Below, piece after piece: positions 9,377 to 19,018 of a stretch of 64,000 bases of DNA (positions within the stretch are counted from its first letter, which is position 1; the number at the start of each line of letters is the position of its first letter). The notes below the pieces were generated by a model. The model had not been told where the DNA came from and made no database searches. It saw nothing but the letters and a program-made list of their open reading frames with translations. Made by a program: the position numbers and the translations under genes. The DNA lies in NCBI GenBank assembly GCA_937890765.1, contig CALADQ010000020.1:1-64000 (forward strand), read 5' to 3'. The stretch comes from an uncultured Candidatus Neoarthromitus sp. (GTDB taxonomy: Bacteria; Bacillota; Clostridia; Clostridiales; Clostridiaceae).

Positions 9377-10211
9377 CATTTAGAACATTATCTATAAATT
9401 TCAAAATACTAGGAGAGGAAACAGACACAAAAATTCCACCATTAAATTTATCATTTAGCTTCAAACTATTTATACTTAAAACTTCTCCGTTAATATCACA
9501 AACTGGTCCTCCTGTATTAAACCTATTAACGTAAAAATCACTTCTAATAGTTCTTATTACGTTACTGGAATCATCAACAAACGAATCCACACCATTCACT
9601 ATTCCCGAATAAACAGAATAAGAATTAGCATCTCCATTCATATTACCTATAGAAATAACTTTAAGACCATGCGTCACATCTGAAATATCTTTTTTAAAAT
9701 TTGCTTTAACATAACCAGCTCCTTCTATTTTAAGCAAACACAAATCATAAACCTCATCGTAAGCAATAACTTTCGCTTCTCTAACTAAATTCAATGCAGT
9801 TGGAAACTTTATGTATATTTTATCTGCTCCAAATAAACCATTGAAGTTAGTAACAATATATCCATCCTCTGAATATATAACTCCGGTAATATTATTTTGC
9901 ATCAAAACAATTTCACCTTCATCACTTAAATTTTTTATGTACGCACTAACTCCAACTATAGATTGATTGAGCTTATTTATTACATTTGTAACATTAGAAT
10001 CATACTTCACATTAGTTTTAAAATCGCCTTTATTAAAATTAAAATAATTAAGATAAATGCTCATAAAAAACATAGAACCAACTAATCCAAATACCAAAGA
10101 CACAGAAGCACCTAAAAAAATTTTTAAAACCTGCTTTTTAAAATTTTTCATATTATTATGCTTAAAAATTATACGTCCTTTGTTCAAATTTGCATCATCA
10201 TCAAAATTCAC
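9366..10211 (-). CDS. HtrA/DegP-like protein lacking catalytic His and Ser (predicted pseudoprotease)
   Basis: About 281 residues with one N-terminal membrane anchor (FLGASVSLVFGLVGSMFFM), then a trypsin-like HtrA fold and no PDZ domain. The HtrA landmarks are readable: GVIYSEDGYIVTN, DLCLLKIEG and NTGGPVCDINGEVLSIN. The catalytic His of TNxHV is replaced (TNFNG), the nucleophile in GNSGGP is Thr (FNTGGP), and only the Asp of DLCLLKI remains. It should therefore be proteolytically inactive, perhaps a substrate-binding or sensing partner of the adjacent kinase. I prefer the GTG at 10211 (AGGTGG 7 bases upstream) over a TTG at 10238. The gene follows the kinase directly, like walK-htrA or cssS-htrA neighbourhoods. 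Confidence 0.75.
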   Translation of the reverse strand: MNFDDDANLNKGRIIFKHNNMKNFKKQVLKIFLGASVSLVFGLVGSMFFMSIYLNYFNFNKGDFKTNVKYDSNVTNVINKLNQSIVGVSAYIKNLSDEGEIVLMQNNITGVIYSEDGYIVTNFNGLFGADKIYIKFPTALNLVREAKVIAYDEVYDLCLLKIEGAGYVKANFKKDISDVTHGLKVISIGNMNGDANSYSVYSGIVNGVDSFVDDSSNVIRTIRSDFYVNRFNTGGPVCDINGEVLSINSLKLNDKFNGGIFVSVSSPSILKFIDNVLNGAT

Positions 10212-10234
10212 AACATTACCACCTAAATACAAAA

Positions 10235-11662
10235 TCAATTATCCAGTTGCAAAGTAAAAATAAAGCTAACCCCTTCTTCTTTAACTCTATTTTCAACCCA
10301 AATCTCTTCCCTAAACTGAGAAATTATATTCCTAACAATAGACAATCCCAAACCCGTACTTTCTTTTCCAGTTCTAGATTTATCATTTTTATAAAATCTT
10401 ACCCAAATATTATTAAACTCTTCCTCACTTAAAAGCTTAGCTGTATTAAAAATACTAACAACTGCTTTGTTATTTTTAATCTTAGTATATATATTTATTC
10501 TCTTTCTATCATCACAATATTTAATAGCATTAGCTATTAAATTATTTAAAACTTGAATGAGCCTATCTTCATCAGCAATAACATTAACATTCTCATGCTC
10601 TAAAAAAACTTCCATACTTATGTTATTTTGTCGTATCTCTTGTTCAAAATTAGTCACAGTGTATTTAATAAGAGAATTCAATTCTATAACCTTGAGCCTT
10701 AAAGTAAATTTCCCCGATTCCATGGCAGTCAAATCCAAAAGATCATTTACAAGTCTAGAAAGCCTCTTCACTTCATCATAAACAACCTTTAACTTTTCCA
10801 TATGATTCTCTTTAGGAATTATTCCATCTAAAATACCACTTAAAAAACCTATTACGGTAGTAAGTGGTGTTCTTAACTCATGAGAAACATTTGATAAAAA
10901 TTCTCTTCTATTTGAATCTATTTTTTCCAAAGAATCAGCCATATAGTTAAAGGCATTTGAAAGCTCTCCTATTTCATCTTCAGAATTTATCTCAACTCTT
11001 TTGTAAACCTCACCTAAAGCAAATCTCTTCGCAGTATTATTTATAGCTTTAATTGGTTCTAAAAATATTTTCCTAGACAAAATGTAAAAAAATAAGGTTA
11101 TTATTAAAACGGATAATATAACAATAAAAAATATAATTAAATTTATTCTATTTAAATTACTGAAAATTGAACTTTTACCCAAAATAAAAGTAATTGACCC
11201 CTTATATATATTCGACTCATATAAAGGTTTAACAACTCTATAAACTTTTTCTCCAATATCCTTATCATAAACATTTGAAGAAACAAAACTCTCTTTACTT
11301 TCCTTAAAATAAAAATCACTTAATTCCTCAAACCTTTTACCTAAAAGCCCTTTATGAACATCATTAGAAACTAAATATACGTAATCAAGAGCATCAGATA
11401 ATATAATGTCTACATTTGATGCACTACTAACTGCTTCTATATAGTTAGATAAATATCTTATATATTCAGAACTTGGGTTATTTACATAATCAATAGCAAA
11501 ATTAGAAATAAATTCACCACGTGTATTTAAATCACATAATTTAGACTTAATTAAAAAATTTCTGTACAGAAACGAAACAAAAAAAGCAAGCAACAAAAAA
11601 ACAATAGTAATTAGAGATACGAATTTAAGTAACATCTTACTTACGATACTGTTTTTTAACAT
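10235..11662 (-). CDS. Membrane sensor histidine kinase (HAMP-HisKA-HATPase)
   Basis: A 475-residue kinase. Transmembrane helices lie near residues 12-33 and 174-196 and flank an extracytoplasmic sensor of about 140 residues. A HAMP linker follows, then the HisKA box with the phospho-accepting His 261 (SHELRTPLTTVIGF). The ATPase lobe has the N box (NLIANAIKYC) and G box (GKESTGLGLSIVRNI). Its start overlaps the response regulator stop by one base, so they form a translationally coupled pair. An HtrA-like membrane protein follows within the same run. This arrangement suggests an envelope-stress sensor; the signal is unknown. Confidence 0.93.
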   Translation of the reverse strand: MLKNSIVSKMLLKFVSLITIVFLLLAFFVSFLYRNFLIKSKLCDLNTRGEFISNFAIDYVNNPSSEYIRYLSNYIEAVSSASNVDIILSDALDYVYLVSNDVHKGLLGKRFEELSDFYFKESKESFVSSNVYDKDIGEKVYRVVKPLYESNIYKGSITFILGKSSIFSNLNRINLIIFFIVILSVLIITLFFYILSRKIFLEPIKAINNTAKRFALGEVYKRVEINSEDEIGELSNAFNYMADSLEKIDSNRREFLSNVSHELRTPLTTVIGFLSGILDGIIPKENHMEKLKVVYDEVKRLSRLVNDLLDLTAMESGKFTLRLKVIELNSLIKYTVTNFEQEIRQNNISMEVFLEHENVNVIADEDRLIQVLNNLIANAIKYCDDRKRINIYTKIKNNKAVVSIFNTAKLLSEEEFNNIWVRFYKNDKSRTGKESTGLGLSIVRNIISQFREEIWVENRVKEEGVSFIFTLQLDN

Positions 11663-12348
11663 TACTTCACCTCAAATTTATAACCAACACCCCAAACAGT
11701 CTCTATTTGCCAGTTCATTCCTCCATTTAACTTTTCCCTAAGCCTTTTTATATGTACATCAACGGTTCTAGAATCTCCTGGATAATCATATCCCCAAACC
11801 TCACACAATAAATTTTCACGAGTAAAAACTTTATTTTTATTTGAAGCCAAATAGTGGAGAAGCTCAAACTCTTTTGGAGGCATTTTTATATCCTGCCCCT
11901 TAAATATCACAGTATATGAATTTATATCTATAATTAAATCTGTAAAAACCAAACTTTCCCTAACGTAACTATCTGTGTTAAATCTTCTCATAACTGCTTT
12001 TATTCTGGCTAAAAGCTCTTTAGGCTCAAAAGGCTTAACCATGTAATCATCAGCTCCAAGTTCCAAAGCCAAGCACTTATCAAAAAGCTCACCCCTAGCT
12101 GTTAACATTATAATAGGAACACTTGAATCTCGTCTTATCCACTTCAAAACTTCAGTACCATCTAAAACCGGCATCATAATATCTAATATGACCAAATTAG
12201 GTTTGTAATCAGGAAAAACTTCTTGAACTTCTTTACCGTCACTACATGCCTTAATATCATATCCGGAATTTCCTAGATACATTTTTAAAACTTCCAGTAT
12301 ATTAACATCATCGTCTACTACTAGAACTTTAACTGCATTTCCGTCCAT
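11662..12348 (-). CDS. OmpR-family response regulator
   Basis: A 228-residue regulator. The receiver domain occupies residues 5-120 with acidic residues VVDDD, phospho-acceptor Asp 56 (NLVILDIMMPVLDG), the conserved Thr (IIMLTARG) and Lys (YMVKPFEP). The C-terminal winged helix (residues 130-228) has PPKEFELLHYLA and YPGDSRTVDVHIKRLREKL. Its partner kinase follows with a one-base overlap. A sigma-A-like promoter lies 40 bases upstream. It resembles WalR/PhoP-type regulators in general, but the target regulon cannot be deduced from this window. Confidence 0.94.
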   Translation of the reverse strand: MDGNAVKVLVVDDDVNILEVLKMYLGNSGYDIKACSDGKEVQEVFPDYKPNLVILDIMMPVLDGTEVLKWIRRDSSVPIIMLTARGELFDKCLALELGADDYMVKPFEPKELLARIKAVMRRFNTDSYVRESLVFTDLIIDINSYTVIFKGQDIKMPPKEFELLHYLASNKNKVFTRENLLCEVWGYDYPGDSRTVDVHIKRLREKLNGGMNWQIETVWGVGYKFEVK

Positions 12349-12387
12349 CTTAACACTCCCTTATTTTGTGAACATTAAATTTATTTA

Positions 12388-12416
12388 AGTATACATACTA
12401 CTAACTTAACATACAA
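12388..12416 (-). promoter_or_regulatory. Sigma-A-type promoter for the response regulator operon
   Basis: Read on the minus strand: TTGTAT, a 17-base spacer, then TATACT, about 40 bases before the ATG of the response regulator. The rest of the 210-base gap up to prs holds no open frame that I recognise. Confidence 0.6.
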
Positions 12417-12558
12417 AAAAACATTTCTCAATGTAAAATTTACAAACTAAATTCCTTAATTGCACAATCTTCGCATTAATAAAATAACACTACAATTTAT
12501 TTTCTTTAATAAGTTTTCCAATGTTTTGAAAAAATATACTAAAACTATTTATACCTTT

Positions 12559-13536
12559 TTAAAATTTACCAAACAAAGGACTCAAACTCTTACTGTGGTG
12601 AATTCTTTTTATAGCTTCTGCAAATATAGGAGCAACTGACAACATTTTAAACTTCTCATTCTTTTCACATAAATCAGATCTTAATATAGTATCTAAAAAT
12701 ACAAGTTCCTTTATAGCGGAACCATTTATTTTTTCAACTGCTTCACCCGAAAAAACTCCATGAGTACAACAAGCATAAACTTCTTTAGTTCCTAATTCCT
12801 TTAGTTTGTTTGCTGCATTAACTATAGTTCCCGCTGTGTCTATCATATCATCAACAAGTATTGCTATTTTCCCTTTAACCTCACCTATAACAGATAAAAC
12901 TTCTGAAACATTATGAGAAGGTCTCCTTTTATCAATAACAGCCATAGGAATATCCTTGGTTAATTTTTCAGCAAATCCTCTGGCACGTTTGACACTTCCA
13001 ACATCCGGAGAAACAACTACTAAATCGCCATCAAACTCCTTCATATCATAATATTTTGTTAAAATAGGTAAGCCCAACAAATGATCCACTGGAATATTAA
13101 AGTACCCTTGAATTTGAGGTGCATGTAAATCCATTGTAAGTACTCTATGAGCACCTGCAACAGTTATAATATCTGCAACCAATTTAGCTGTTATTGGATC
13201 TCTTGATTTAGCTTTTCTGTCTTGACGAGCATATCCATAATAAGGAATAACAGCAGTTATTCTACCTGCAGACGCTCTCTTTAAAGCATCTATTATAATT
13301 AAAAGCTCCATTAAACTATCATTTACAGTTAACTCATTAGTATCACAAATAGATTGTACAACAAAAACATCTTCTCCTCTTATTGTTTCGCTTATATCTA
13401 CATTAATTTCTCCATCGCTAAATCTACTAACTTTAGATTCAACCAAATGAGAATTTAATTCTTCAGATATATTTTTTGACAAACCAAGATTAGAATTTCC
13501 AGCAATTATTTTAATATTGTTTATTTGCTCTAACAT
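12559..13536 (-). CDS. prs: Ribose-phosphate pyrophosphokinase
   Basis: About 325 residues with the class I PRPP synthetase signature: RFSDGEINVDISETIRGEDV near the N-terminus, the YYGYARQDRKAKSRDPIT flexible loop, the MDLHAPQIQGYF metal site and the PRPP-binding loop VDDMIDTAGTI. It makes PRPP for nucleotide, His and Trp synthesis. An ATG at 13548 abuts the GGAGG with no spacer, so I prefer the ATG four codons downstream. It follows glmU, as in most Firmicutes. Confidence 0.96.
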   Translation of the reverse strand: MLEQINNIKIIAGNSNLGLSKNISEELNSHLVESKVSRFSDGEINVDISETIRGEDVFVVQSICDTNELTVNDSLMELLIIIDALKRASAGRITAVIPYYGYARQDRKAKSRDPITAKLVADIITVAGAHRVLTMDLHAPQIQGYFNIPVDHLLGLPILTKYYDMKEFDGDLVVVSPDVGSVKRARGFAEKLTKDIPMAVIDKRRPSHNVSEVLSVIGEVKGKIAILVDDMIDTAGTIVNAANKLKELGTKEVYACCTHGVFSGEAVEKINGSAIKELVFLDTILRSDLCEKNEKFKMLSVAPIFAEAIKRIHHSKSLSPLFGKF

Positions 13537-13566
13537 TCTACACTGCATCCTCCATTTTAAATTATT

Positions 13567-14922
13567 TTATTTTCTTAATACCCAATCTTTTTTATTCACT
13601 TGCTTACATCTTCCAATTGCCAAACTTTTAGACTCAACTTTTTCAGTTATGGTTGTTCCCGCTGCTACATAAGAATCTTTTTCAACTAAAACTGGAGCTA
13701 TTAAGTTAACATTACATCCAACAAAACAATTATCTTCTATTATTGTCTTATTTTTCTCTTTACCATTATAATTAACCGTAACAATTCCACATCCTAAATT
13801 GCAATTCTTGCCAACAATAGCATCACCTACATAAGATAAATGAGAAACTTTTGTATTATCTCCTATGAATGAATTTTTAATTTCTACAAAGTCTCCTATT
13901 TTAACATTTTCCCCAATAACAGAATTAGGTCTTAAATAAGCACATGGACCTATAAAAGAATTTTTCCCCACCTTCGAATCGTAAATGCTCGAACTTTCAA
14001 TTCTAACTCCACTACACACAACACTATTAACTATTCTTGTATTGGGAAGTATTTCACAATCATCCTCCAAAACACTTTTTCCACAAATATAAACATTAGG
14101 ATGTATCACAACATCTTTTCCTATTTCAACATCCAAGTCTATGTAAGTAGATTTTGAACATAAAATGCTAACGCCATTTTTCATATGATAATCATTTATT
14201 TTTTCTCTCAAAACCTCGTTAACTTTATGAAGCTGTATTCTTGAATCAACTCCTATAACCTCATCATTTGCAACAGAAATACTTCCAACTTTTTTACTTT
14301 CGTTAACTAATATTTCAATTACATCCGTTAAATAAAATTCATTTTGAGAATTTAAATTCTTTATTTGTTTAACGCTACTTATTAAATCCCTAACTTTAAA
14401 ACAATATATACTTGTATTTATTTCGTTTATCAAAAGCTCCGTTTCATTACAATCCTTACATTCTTTTATACAAATTATATTTCCATCTTTTCTTACAACT
14501 CTTCCATAACTTAAAGCATCATCTAAAAATGAAGTCACAATCGTCGAAGAATTATTTTCATTTTTGTGAGTATTCATGAGCTTAAAAATATTTTCTTTTT
14601 CAAAAAGTGGCATATCGCAAGCAAAAATTAAAACATCTCCGCTTTTGTTTTTCAAAAAATCCTCGGCACACAAAATAGCATGTCCCGTTCCTAATTGCTC
14701 TTCTTGAAAAGAATAACTAACATTTTTATCTTTAGTAACTTCCATTACACTCTCTTTATGTTCTCCAACTACTACATTAATCTCATTAATACCACAAGCT
14801 TTTAACTTATCAATTATGATATTAACCATTTCCTTCCCACAAATTTTGTGAGTACCTTTATGATATTTAGATTGCATCCTGCTTCCTTTTCCTGCAGCCA
14901 TGACTATAGCACAAGCATTCAT
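13567..14922 (-). CDS. glmU: Bifunctional GlmU (GlcN-1-P acetyltransferase / UDP-GlcNAc pyrophosphorylase)
   Basis: About 451 residues. The N-terminal nucleotidyltransferase has MAAGKGSRMQSKYHKGTH and the GTGHAILCAEDFL motif. The second half is a left-handed beta-helix acetyltransferase with hexapeptide repeats and the conserved HLSYVGDAIVG (active His) and VNYNGKEK. It makes UDP-GlcNAc for peptidoglycan. GAGGTG fits the ATG at 14922; a GTG three codons earlier is possible. The normal PKV after the glycine loop is replaced by HKG, with the key lysine retained. Confidence 0.96.
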   Translation of the reverse strand: MNACAIVMAAGKGSRMQSKYHKGTHKICGKEMVNIIIDKLKACGINEINVVVGEHKESVMEVTKDKNVSYSFQEEQLGTGHAILCAEDFLKNKSGDVLIFACDMPLFEKENIFKLMNTHKNENNSSTIVTSFLDDALSYGRVVRKDGNIICIKECKDCNETELLINEINTSIYCFKVRDLISSVKQIKNLNSQNEFYLTDVIEILVNESKKVGSISVANDEVIGVDSRIQLHKVNEVLREKINDYHMKNGVSILCSKSTYIDLDVEIGKDVVIHPNVYICGKSVLEDDCEILPNTRIVNSVVCSGVRIESSSIYDSKVGKNSFIGPCAYLRPNSVIGENVKIGDFVEIKNSFIGDNTKVSHLSYVGDAIVGKNCNLGCGIVTVNYNGKEKNKTIIEDNCFVGCNVNLIAPVLVEKDSYVAAGTTITEKVESKSLAIGRCKQVNKKDWVLRK

Positions 14923-14988
14923 TGCACACACCTCATAATTAATAATAATTCAATTATAATTTAAAATTATTAACATTTGCAACAATAT

Positions 14989-15018
14989 AAAAAAAGATAG
15001 TTTATTAAACTATCTTTT
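14989..15018 (-). terminator. Intrinsic terminator after asnS
   Basis: Minus strand AAAAGATAGTTTA/TAAACTATCTTTTTTT, overlapping the asnS stop. It ends the asnS transcript 67 bases before glmU begins, so glmU-prs is probably separately transcribed. Confidence 0.85.
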
Positions 15019-16405
15019 AAAATTCAATTGATTGAGGAGTTCTTGGAAATGGAATAACATCTCTAATGTTACTCATTCCCGTCAAATACATAACCAACCT
15101 TTCAAGCCCTAATCCAAATCCTGAGTGTTTTGTTTCACCATATTTTCTTAAATCTAAATACCACCAATAACTTTCAGATTCCAAACCAAGCTCCTTTATT
15201 CTATTTTCTAAAACTGAATATCTTTCTTCTCTTTGACTTCCTCCTATTATTTCACCAATACCAGGAACTAAACAATCAAATGAAGCGACAGTTTTATTAT
15301 CATCATTAAGCCTCATATAAAAAGCCTTTATTTCTTTTGGATAATTGTAAAGAAAAACCGGTTTCTTAAAATATTCCTCAGTTAAATATCTTTCATGCTC
15401 AGATTGAAGATCGAATCCCCAAGAAACTTTATAATCAAATTTCTTTCCACTTTTAATTAAAATATCTATCGCCTCTGTGTACTCAACTCTTTCAAAAACA
15501 TTATCCTTAACATTGTGCAATCTTTCTAAAAGATTTTTATCTACAAAACTATTTAAAAACTCAATTTCATCCTTACACTCATCAAGAACCCAATTTATAA
15601 CATATTTGAGCATGTTCTCAGCTAAATCCATAGCTCCAAACATATCTACAAAAGATGCTTCCGGCTCTATCATCCAAAATTCAGCTGCATGCCTCGAAGT
15701 GTTAGAATTTTCAGCTCTAAAGGTCGGACCAAATGTGTAAACTTTCCCAAGTGCCAAAGCCATAATCTCACCTTGAAGTTGTCCACTTACAGTTAAATTA
15801 GAAAGTTTTCCAAAAAAATCTTTTGAATAATCAATTTCCCCATTTTCATTTTTAGGAACATCATTCATGTCTAAAGTCGTAACCTTAAACATTTCACCTG
15901 CTCCTTCACAATCACTACTTGTAATTATTGGAGAATGTATATACGAGTATCCTTCATTTTTAAAATAACTATGTATCGCTTGAGAAATTTCACTTCTCAC
16001 TTTAAAAACCGATAAAAACGTATTAGTTCTAGGCCTTAAATGTCCTATTGTTCTTAAATATTCAAATGTATGTCTTTTTTTCTGAAGAGGGTAATCCGAA
16101 TTTGATTTTCCCTCAACCGATATACTTAAAGCTTGAATTTCAAATGGCTGTTTATTTTTAGGAGTTAAAACTAAAATTCCCTTAACGCACAAAGTAGAAG
16201 ATATAGCACAGGAACAAATTTCATTATAAGAATTCAAACTACTTTCCATAACTACTTGAACATTTTTAAGAGTGCTTCCATCATTTAACTCAATAAATCC
16301 AATATTGTTATTGCTTCTTATACTTTTTATCCATCCATATACACAAATTTCTTTTCCACTATAATTTTCATAATCTTTGTAAAGAGTTTTTAAATCTACT
16401 TTCAA
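15017..16405 (-). CDS. asnS: Asparaginyl-tRNA synthetase
   Basis: A 462-residue class IIb synthetase. The N-terminal OB-fold anticodon domain (ICVYGWIKSIRSNNNIGFIEL) precedes the catalytic core with motif 2 (GPTFRAENSNTSRHAAEFWMIEPE) and motif 3 (GFGLGLERLVMYLTG). The absence of an AspRS insertion and the HAAEFWMIEPE form point to AsnRS. It charges tRNA-Asn directly. The start is TTG with GGGGGA upstream. It follows the phosphoesterase gene by 14 bases, so there is no room for a T-box leader. Confidence 0.95.
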   Translation of the reverse strand: MKVDLKTLYKDYENYSGKEICVYGWIKSIRSNNNIGFIELNDGSTLKNVQVVMESSLNSYNEICSCAISSTLCVKGILVLTPKNKQPFEIQALSISVEGKSNSDYPLQKKRHTFEYLRTIGHLRPRTNTFLSVFKVRSEISQAIHSYFKNEGYSYIHSPIITSSDCEGAGEMFKVTTLDMNDVPKNENGEIDYSKDFFGKLSNLTVSGQLQGEIMALALGKVYTFGPTFRAENSNTSRHAAEFWMIEPEASFVDMFGAMDLAENMLKYVINWVLDECKDEIEFLNSFVDKNLLERLHNVKDNVFERVEYTEAIDILIKSGKKFDYKVSWGFDLQSEHERYLTEEYFKKPVFLYNYPKEIKAFYMRLNDDNKTVASFDCLVPGIGEIIGGSQREERYSVLENRIKELGLESESYWWYLDLRKYGETKHSGFGLGLERLVMYLTGMSNIRDVIPFPRTPQSIEF

Positions 16406-16419
16406 AACATTTTCCCCCT

Positions 16420-17076
16420 TTAATCTACATTTTTTTCATAAGAATTTATTAAAATTTCTGGAAAATTCATCATCTTCATATCCTTTTGTATTTTGGGAAA
16501 AGAATAATCAACATTAAATATTTTAAAATTATAAACGCTTTCCGATATATCCAAAATACCAAAAGTAACAAATTCATTACTATAAGATGGTTTTCCAAGG
16601 CTCCCTGGATTAACTATATATTTATTTTTAGAAATTTTATTTTCCAAACAAACATGATCATATCCACAAACTAAAATATCTTCCTCAATATCACTTTCAT
16701 CTTCGTAAGGATTTTTATGTACAAACTTAACTTTTAAATTTGAAAATTTAAACTCCAATTCATCAGGTAAAGTTGACAAATAATAAATATTATTTTTCGT
16801 TAACTCTTCTCTAGTAAATTCCACTGAAAAATTATTTATAGTGTTCTCTTTTATAAAAGAGAAATCATTTTTTATAATAGCTAAATCATAAAAACCTTTT
16901 ATCGACATTATTTGCTTTCTTCTCAAAAAATTAATAACTTCATTTGGGTGAGGTCCATATCCAACAATATCACCGAGACATATTATTGAATCCACTCCTT
17001 CTCTTTCAAGCATAGAATAACCTTCCATTAAGGAATATAAATTAGCATGAATATCACTTATTATTCCTAATCTCAT
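16420..17076 (-). CDS. YfcE/MJ0936-type metallophosphoesterase
   Basis: A 218-residue calcineurin-like phosphoesterase. Metal-site motifs are visible in order: GIISDIHANLYSL (D-x-H), CLGDIVGYGPHP (GD), and CGYDHV (the usual GHTH is altered to GYDH), with NPGSLGKPS closing the fold. The GYDH form departs from the family's GHTH, so one metal ligand may be changed. Substrate is unknown; relatives are phosphodiesterases. ATG with AAGGTGG upstream. It lies between murC and asnS on the same strand. Confidence 0.85.
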   Translation of the reverse strand: MRLGIISDIHANLYSLMEGYSMLEREGVDSIICLGDIVGYGPHPNEVINFLRRKQIMSIKGFYDLAIIKNDFSFIKENTINNFSVEFTREELTKNNIYYLSTLPDELEFKFSNLKVKFVHKNPYEDESDIEEDILVCGYDHVCLENKISKNKYIVNPGSLGKPSYSNEFVTFGILDISESVYNFKIFNVDYSFPKIQKDMKMMNFPEILINSYEKNVD

Positions 17077-17100
17077 TTTGATCCACCTTCTTTATTAAAA

Positions 17101-17131
17101 TTAAAAGAGGTTTCGAAACAAAACCTCTTAA
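17101..17131 (-). terminator. Intrinsic terminator after murC
   Basis: Minus strand AAGAGGTTT-loop-AAACCTCTTTT, just past the murC stop. It separates murC from the phosphoesterase-asnS unit. Confidence 0.85.
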
Positions 17132-17140
17132 CTCAAATAA

Positions 17141-18529
17141 CTATGACTTTATGAACATATCACAAAGATTTCCAACATTACCCGCACCTATAGTTAAAAA
17201 AATATCTCCATCTTTAATTCTCCCTCTAGCATAAGAAAGAGCATCTTCAAAATCCTTTGCATTATAACACTTTTGACCATAAGATCTTATTTTATCTCCA
17301 AGCTCTTTAGAGTTAACATTTCCAGGATCTTTTTCTCTAGCTGCATAAATATCTAAAAGTATAAGTTCATCTACGCCGTCAAAACATTTAGAAAATTCAT
17401 CAAACAATGCCAAGGTACGACTATAAGTATGAGGTTGAAAAACACAAACAATATCATTTCTAGTTATGGATTTTGCAGTATTAATTGTAGCTTTTATTTC
17501 AGTTGGATGATGCGCATAATCTTCAATTAAAGTTATGTTATTTTTCTTTCCTTTAATTTCAAACCTTTTCTTAGGAGCTTTAAAATCCTCCAAAGCTTTT
17601 TTAGTTTTATTAAAATCCAAATTACACGCAAACGAAAAGGCAATAGACGCCAACGCATTTAAAACATTATGATCACCCAAAACAGAAACTTTAATATTCT
17701 TATACAAATTTCCATTGTAAACAACATCAAACAAAGTTCCACCTTCAGAAATTTTTCTCACATTTACAGCTCTTACATCACCAGAGTTAACTCCGTAAGA
17801 AATAATTCTGCACTTAACTGAATCTAAAATTTCCATAACACTAGCATCATCGGAACAAACTATCAAAACGCCTCGTTCATTTATTTTGTCAGCATACTTT
17901 TTAAAAGTATTCTTTATGTGATTTAAATCTTTGTAGTAATCCAAATGATCTTTATCTATATTTAATATAACACCTATATCAGTAGAAAAATTTAAAAACG
18001 ATTCCTTATACTCGCAAGCTTCCATTAATAAATATTCGCTTTTTCCAACTCTAAAATTTCCATTTATTATTGAAAGCTCTCCACCTAACAATATAGTAGG
18101 ATCCAAATTATTTTCAAGCATAACGTAACTGAACATGGAAGTGGTTGTGGTCTTACCATGAGCCCCCGATATAGTAACGCACCTCTCATATTTTTCTGTT
18201 AACATGCCCAAAAATTCCGCTCTACTTACTATAGGTATATTTTTTTCAATTGCATATTTAATTTCTTCGTTATCAAATTTCACAGCAGCTGTGTAAACAA
18301 CAAGCCCTACATTGTCCTCAATATTCTTGTAACTATGACCTATATTTATTTTACAACCATCATCTCTCAGTTTTAATATTAAGTCATTTTCTTTTATATC
18401 ACTTCCCGAAACTTTAAAACCTTTATCCAAAAGTATAGATGCAATTCCACTCATACTAATTCCACCTATTCCTGTTAGATGAATACTTTGATTGTTTTCA
18501 ATAAATTTATCTATGAAACTATATTGCAA
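17141..18529 (-). CDS. murC: UDP-N-acetylmuramate--L-alanine ligase
   Basis: About 462 residues. The Rossmann N-terminus reads HLTGIGGISMSGIASILLDKG, the ATP loop is SGAHGKTTTTSM, and the C-terminal ligase domain has IEDYAHHPTEIKATI and VFQPHTYSRT, all MurC-specific. It adds L-Ala to UDP-MurNAc in the cytoplasm. A longer frame opens at a GTG (18538), but AAGGAG is best placed for the TTG at 18529. spoVG diverges from it, leaving an AT-rich intergenic region of about 180 bases. Confidence 0.96.
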   Translation of the reverse strand: MQYSFIDKFIENNQSIHLTGIGGISMSGIASILLDKGFKVSGSDIKENDLILKLRDDGCKINIGHSYKNIEDNVGLVVYTAAVKFDNEEIKYAIEKNIPIVSRAEFLGMLTEKYERCVTISGAHGKTTTTSMFSYVMLENNLDPTILLGGELSIINGNFRVGKSEYLLMEACEYKESFLNFSTDIGVILNIDKDHLDYYKDLNHIKNTFKKYADKINERGVLIVCSDDASVMEILDSVKCRIISYGVNSGDVRAVNVRKISEGGTLFDVVYNGNLYKNIKVSVLGDHNVLNALASIAFSFACNLDFNKTKKALEDFKAPKKRFEIKGKKNNITLIEDYAHHPTEIKATINTAKSITRNDIVCVFQPHTYSRTLALFDEFSKCFDGVDELILLDIYAAREKDPGNVNSKELGDKIRSYGQKCYNAKDFEDALSYARGRIKDGDIFLTIGAGNVGNLCDMFIKS

Positions 18530-18707
18530 AAAAAACACTCCTTAATTATATAGGACTTTTTATAATTATATACATTTTTTACTAAAAAAAATACATATTT
18601 ATGAAATAATAATATATTTTTTTAAAACATATTGTTATTATGAATATATTTTTTATTTTTCTGCACAAAATACACCTATACTTAGAAAACTATTAGAGGT
18701 GAATTGA

Positions 18708-18980
18708 ATGCAAGTTACAGATGTTAAAATCAGAAAAATCACTAATGAAGGAAAAATGAAAGCAATAGTTTCAATAACTTTAGATAACGAGTTTGTTGTA
18801 CACGATATTAAAGTTATCGAAGGAGAGAACGGCTTATTCATTGCTATGCCAAGTAGAAAAACTCCAAGCGGAGAATTTAAAGATATAGCTCACCCAATTT
18901 CTACAGATGTCAGACAAAAATTTCAAAGTGAGATTTTAAAACATTACAACATAGCTTTAAATGAAAAAGAGCAATTATAA
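18708..18980 (+). CDS. spoVG: Septation/regulatory protein SpoVG
   Basis: A 90-residue protein with the full conserved SpoVG sequence: MQVTDVKIRKI, then KAIVSITLDNEFVVHDIKVI and FIAMPSRKTPSGEFKDIAHPI. SpoVG is a small RNA/DNA-binding regulator linked to septation and sporulation. The ATG has AGAGGTGA upstream. In Bacillus spoVG directly precedes glmU. Here the gene is inverted relative to glmU and separated from it by murC, a phosphoesterase and asnS. Confidence 0.97.
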   Translation: MQVTDVKIRKITNEGKMKAIVSITLDNEFVVHDIKVIEGENGLFIAMPSRKTPSGEFKDIAHPISTDVRQKFQSEILKHYNIALNEKEQL

Positions 18981-19009
18981 AAAGGAGCATATTTTTATGC
19001 TCCTTTTTA
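18979..19009. terminator. Bidirectional terminator between spoVG and pepA
   Basis: AAAAGGAGCAT-ATTTT-ATGCTCCTTTTT, a near-perfect hairpin with A and T flanks, serving the convergent spoVG and aminopeptidase genes. Confidence 0.9.
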
Positions 19010-19018
19010 ATTTACATA

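Noticed and set aside
16406..16419. Possible T-box leader before asnS
   Set aside because: Only 14 bases separate asnS from the gene upstream.
18600..18707. Sigma-H promoter before spoVG
   Set aside because: A sigma-H promoter is known for spoVG in Bacillus, but I could not find a matching -35/-10 pair at the right spacing.
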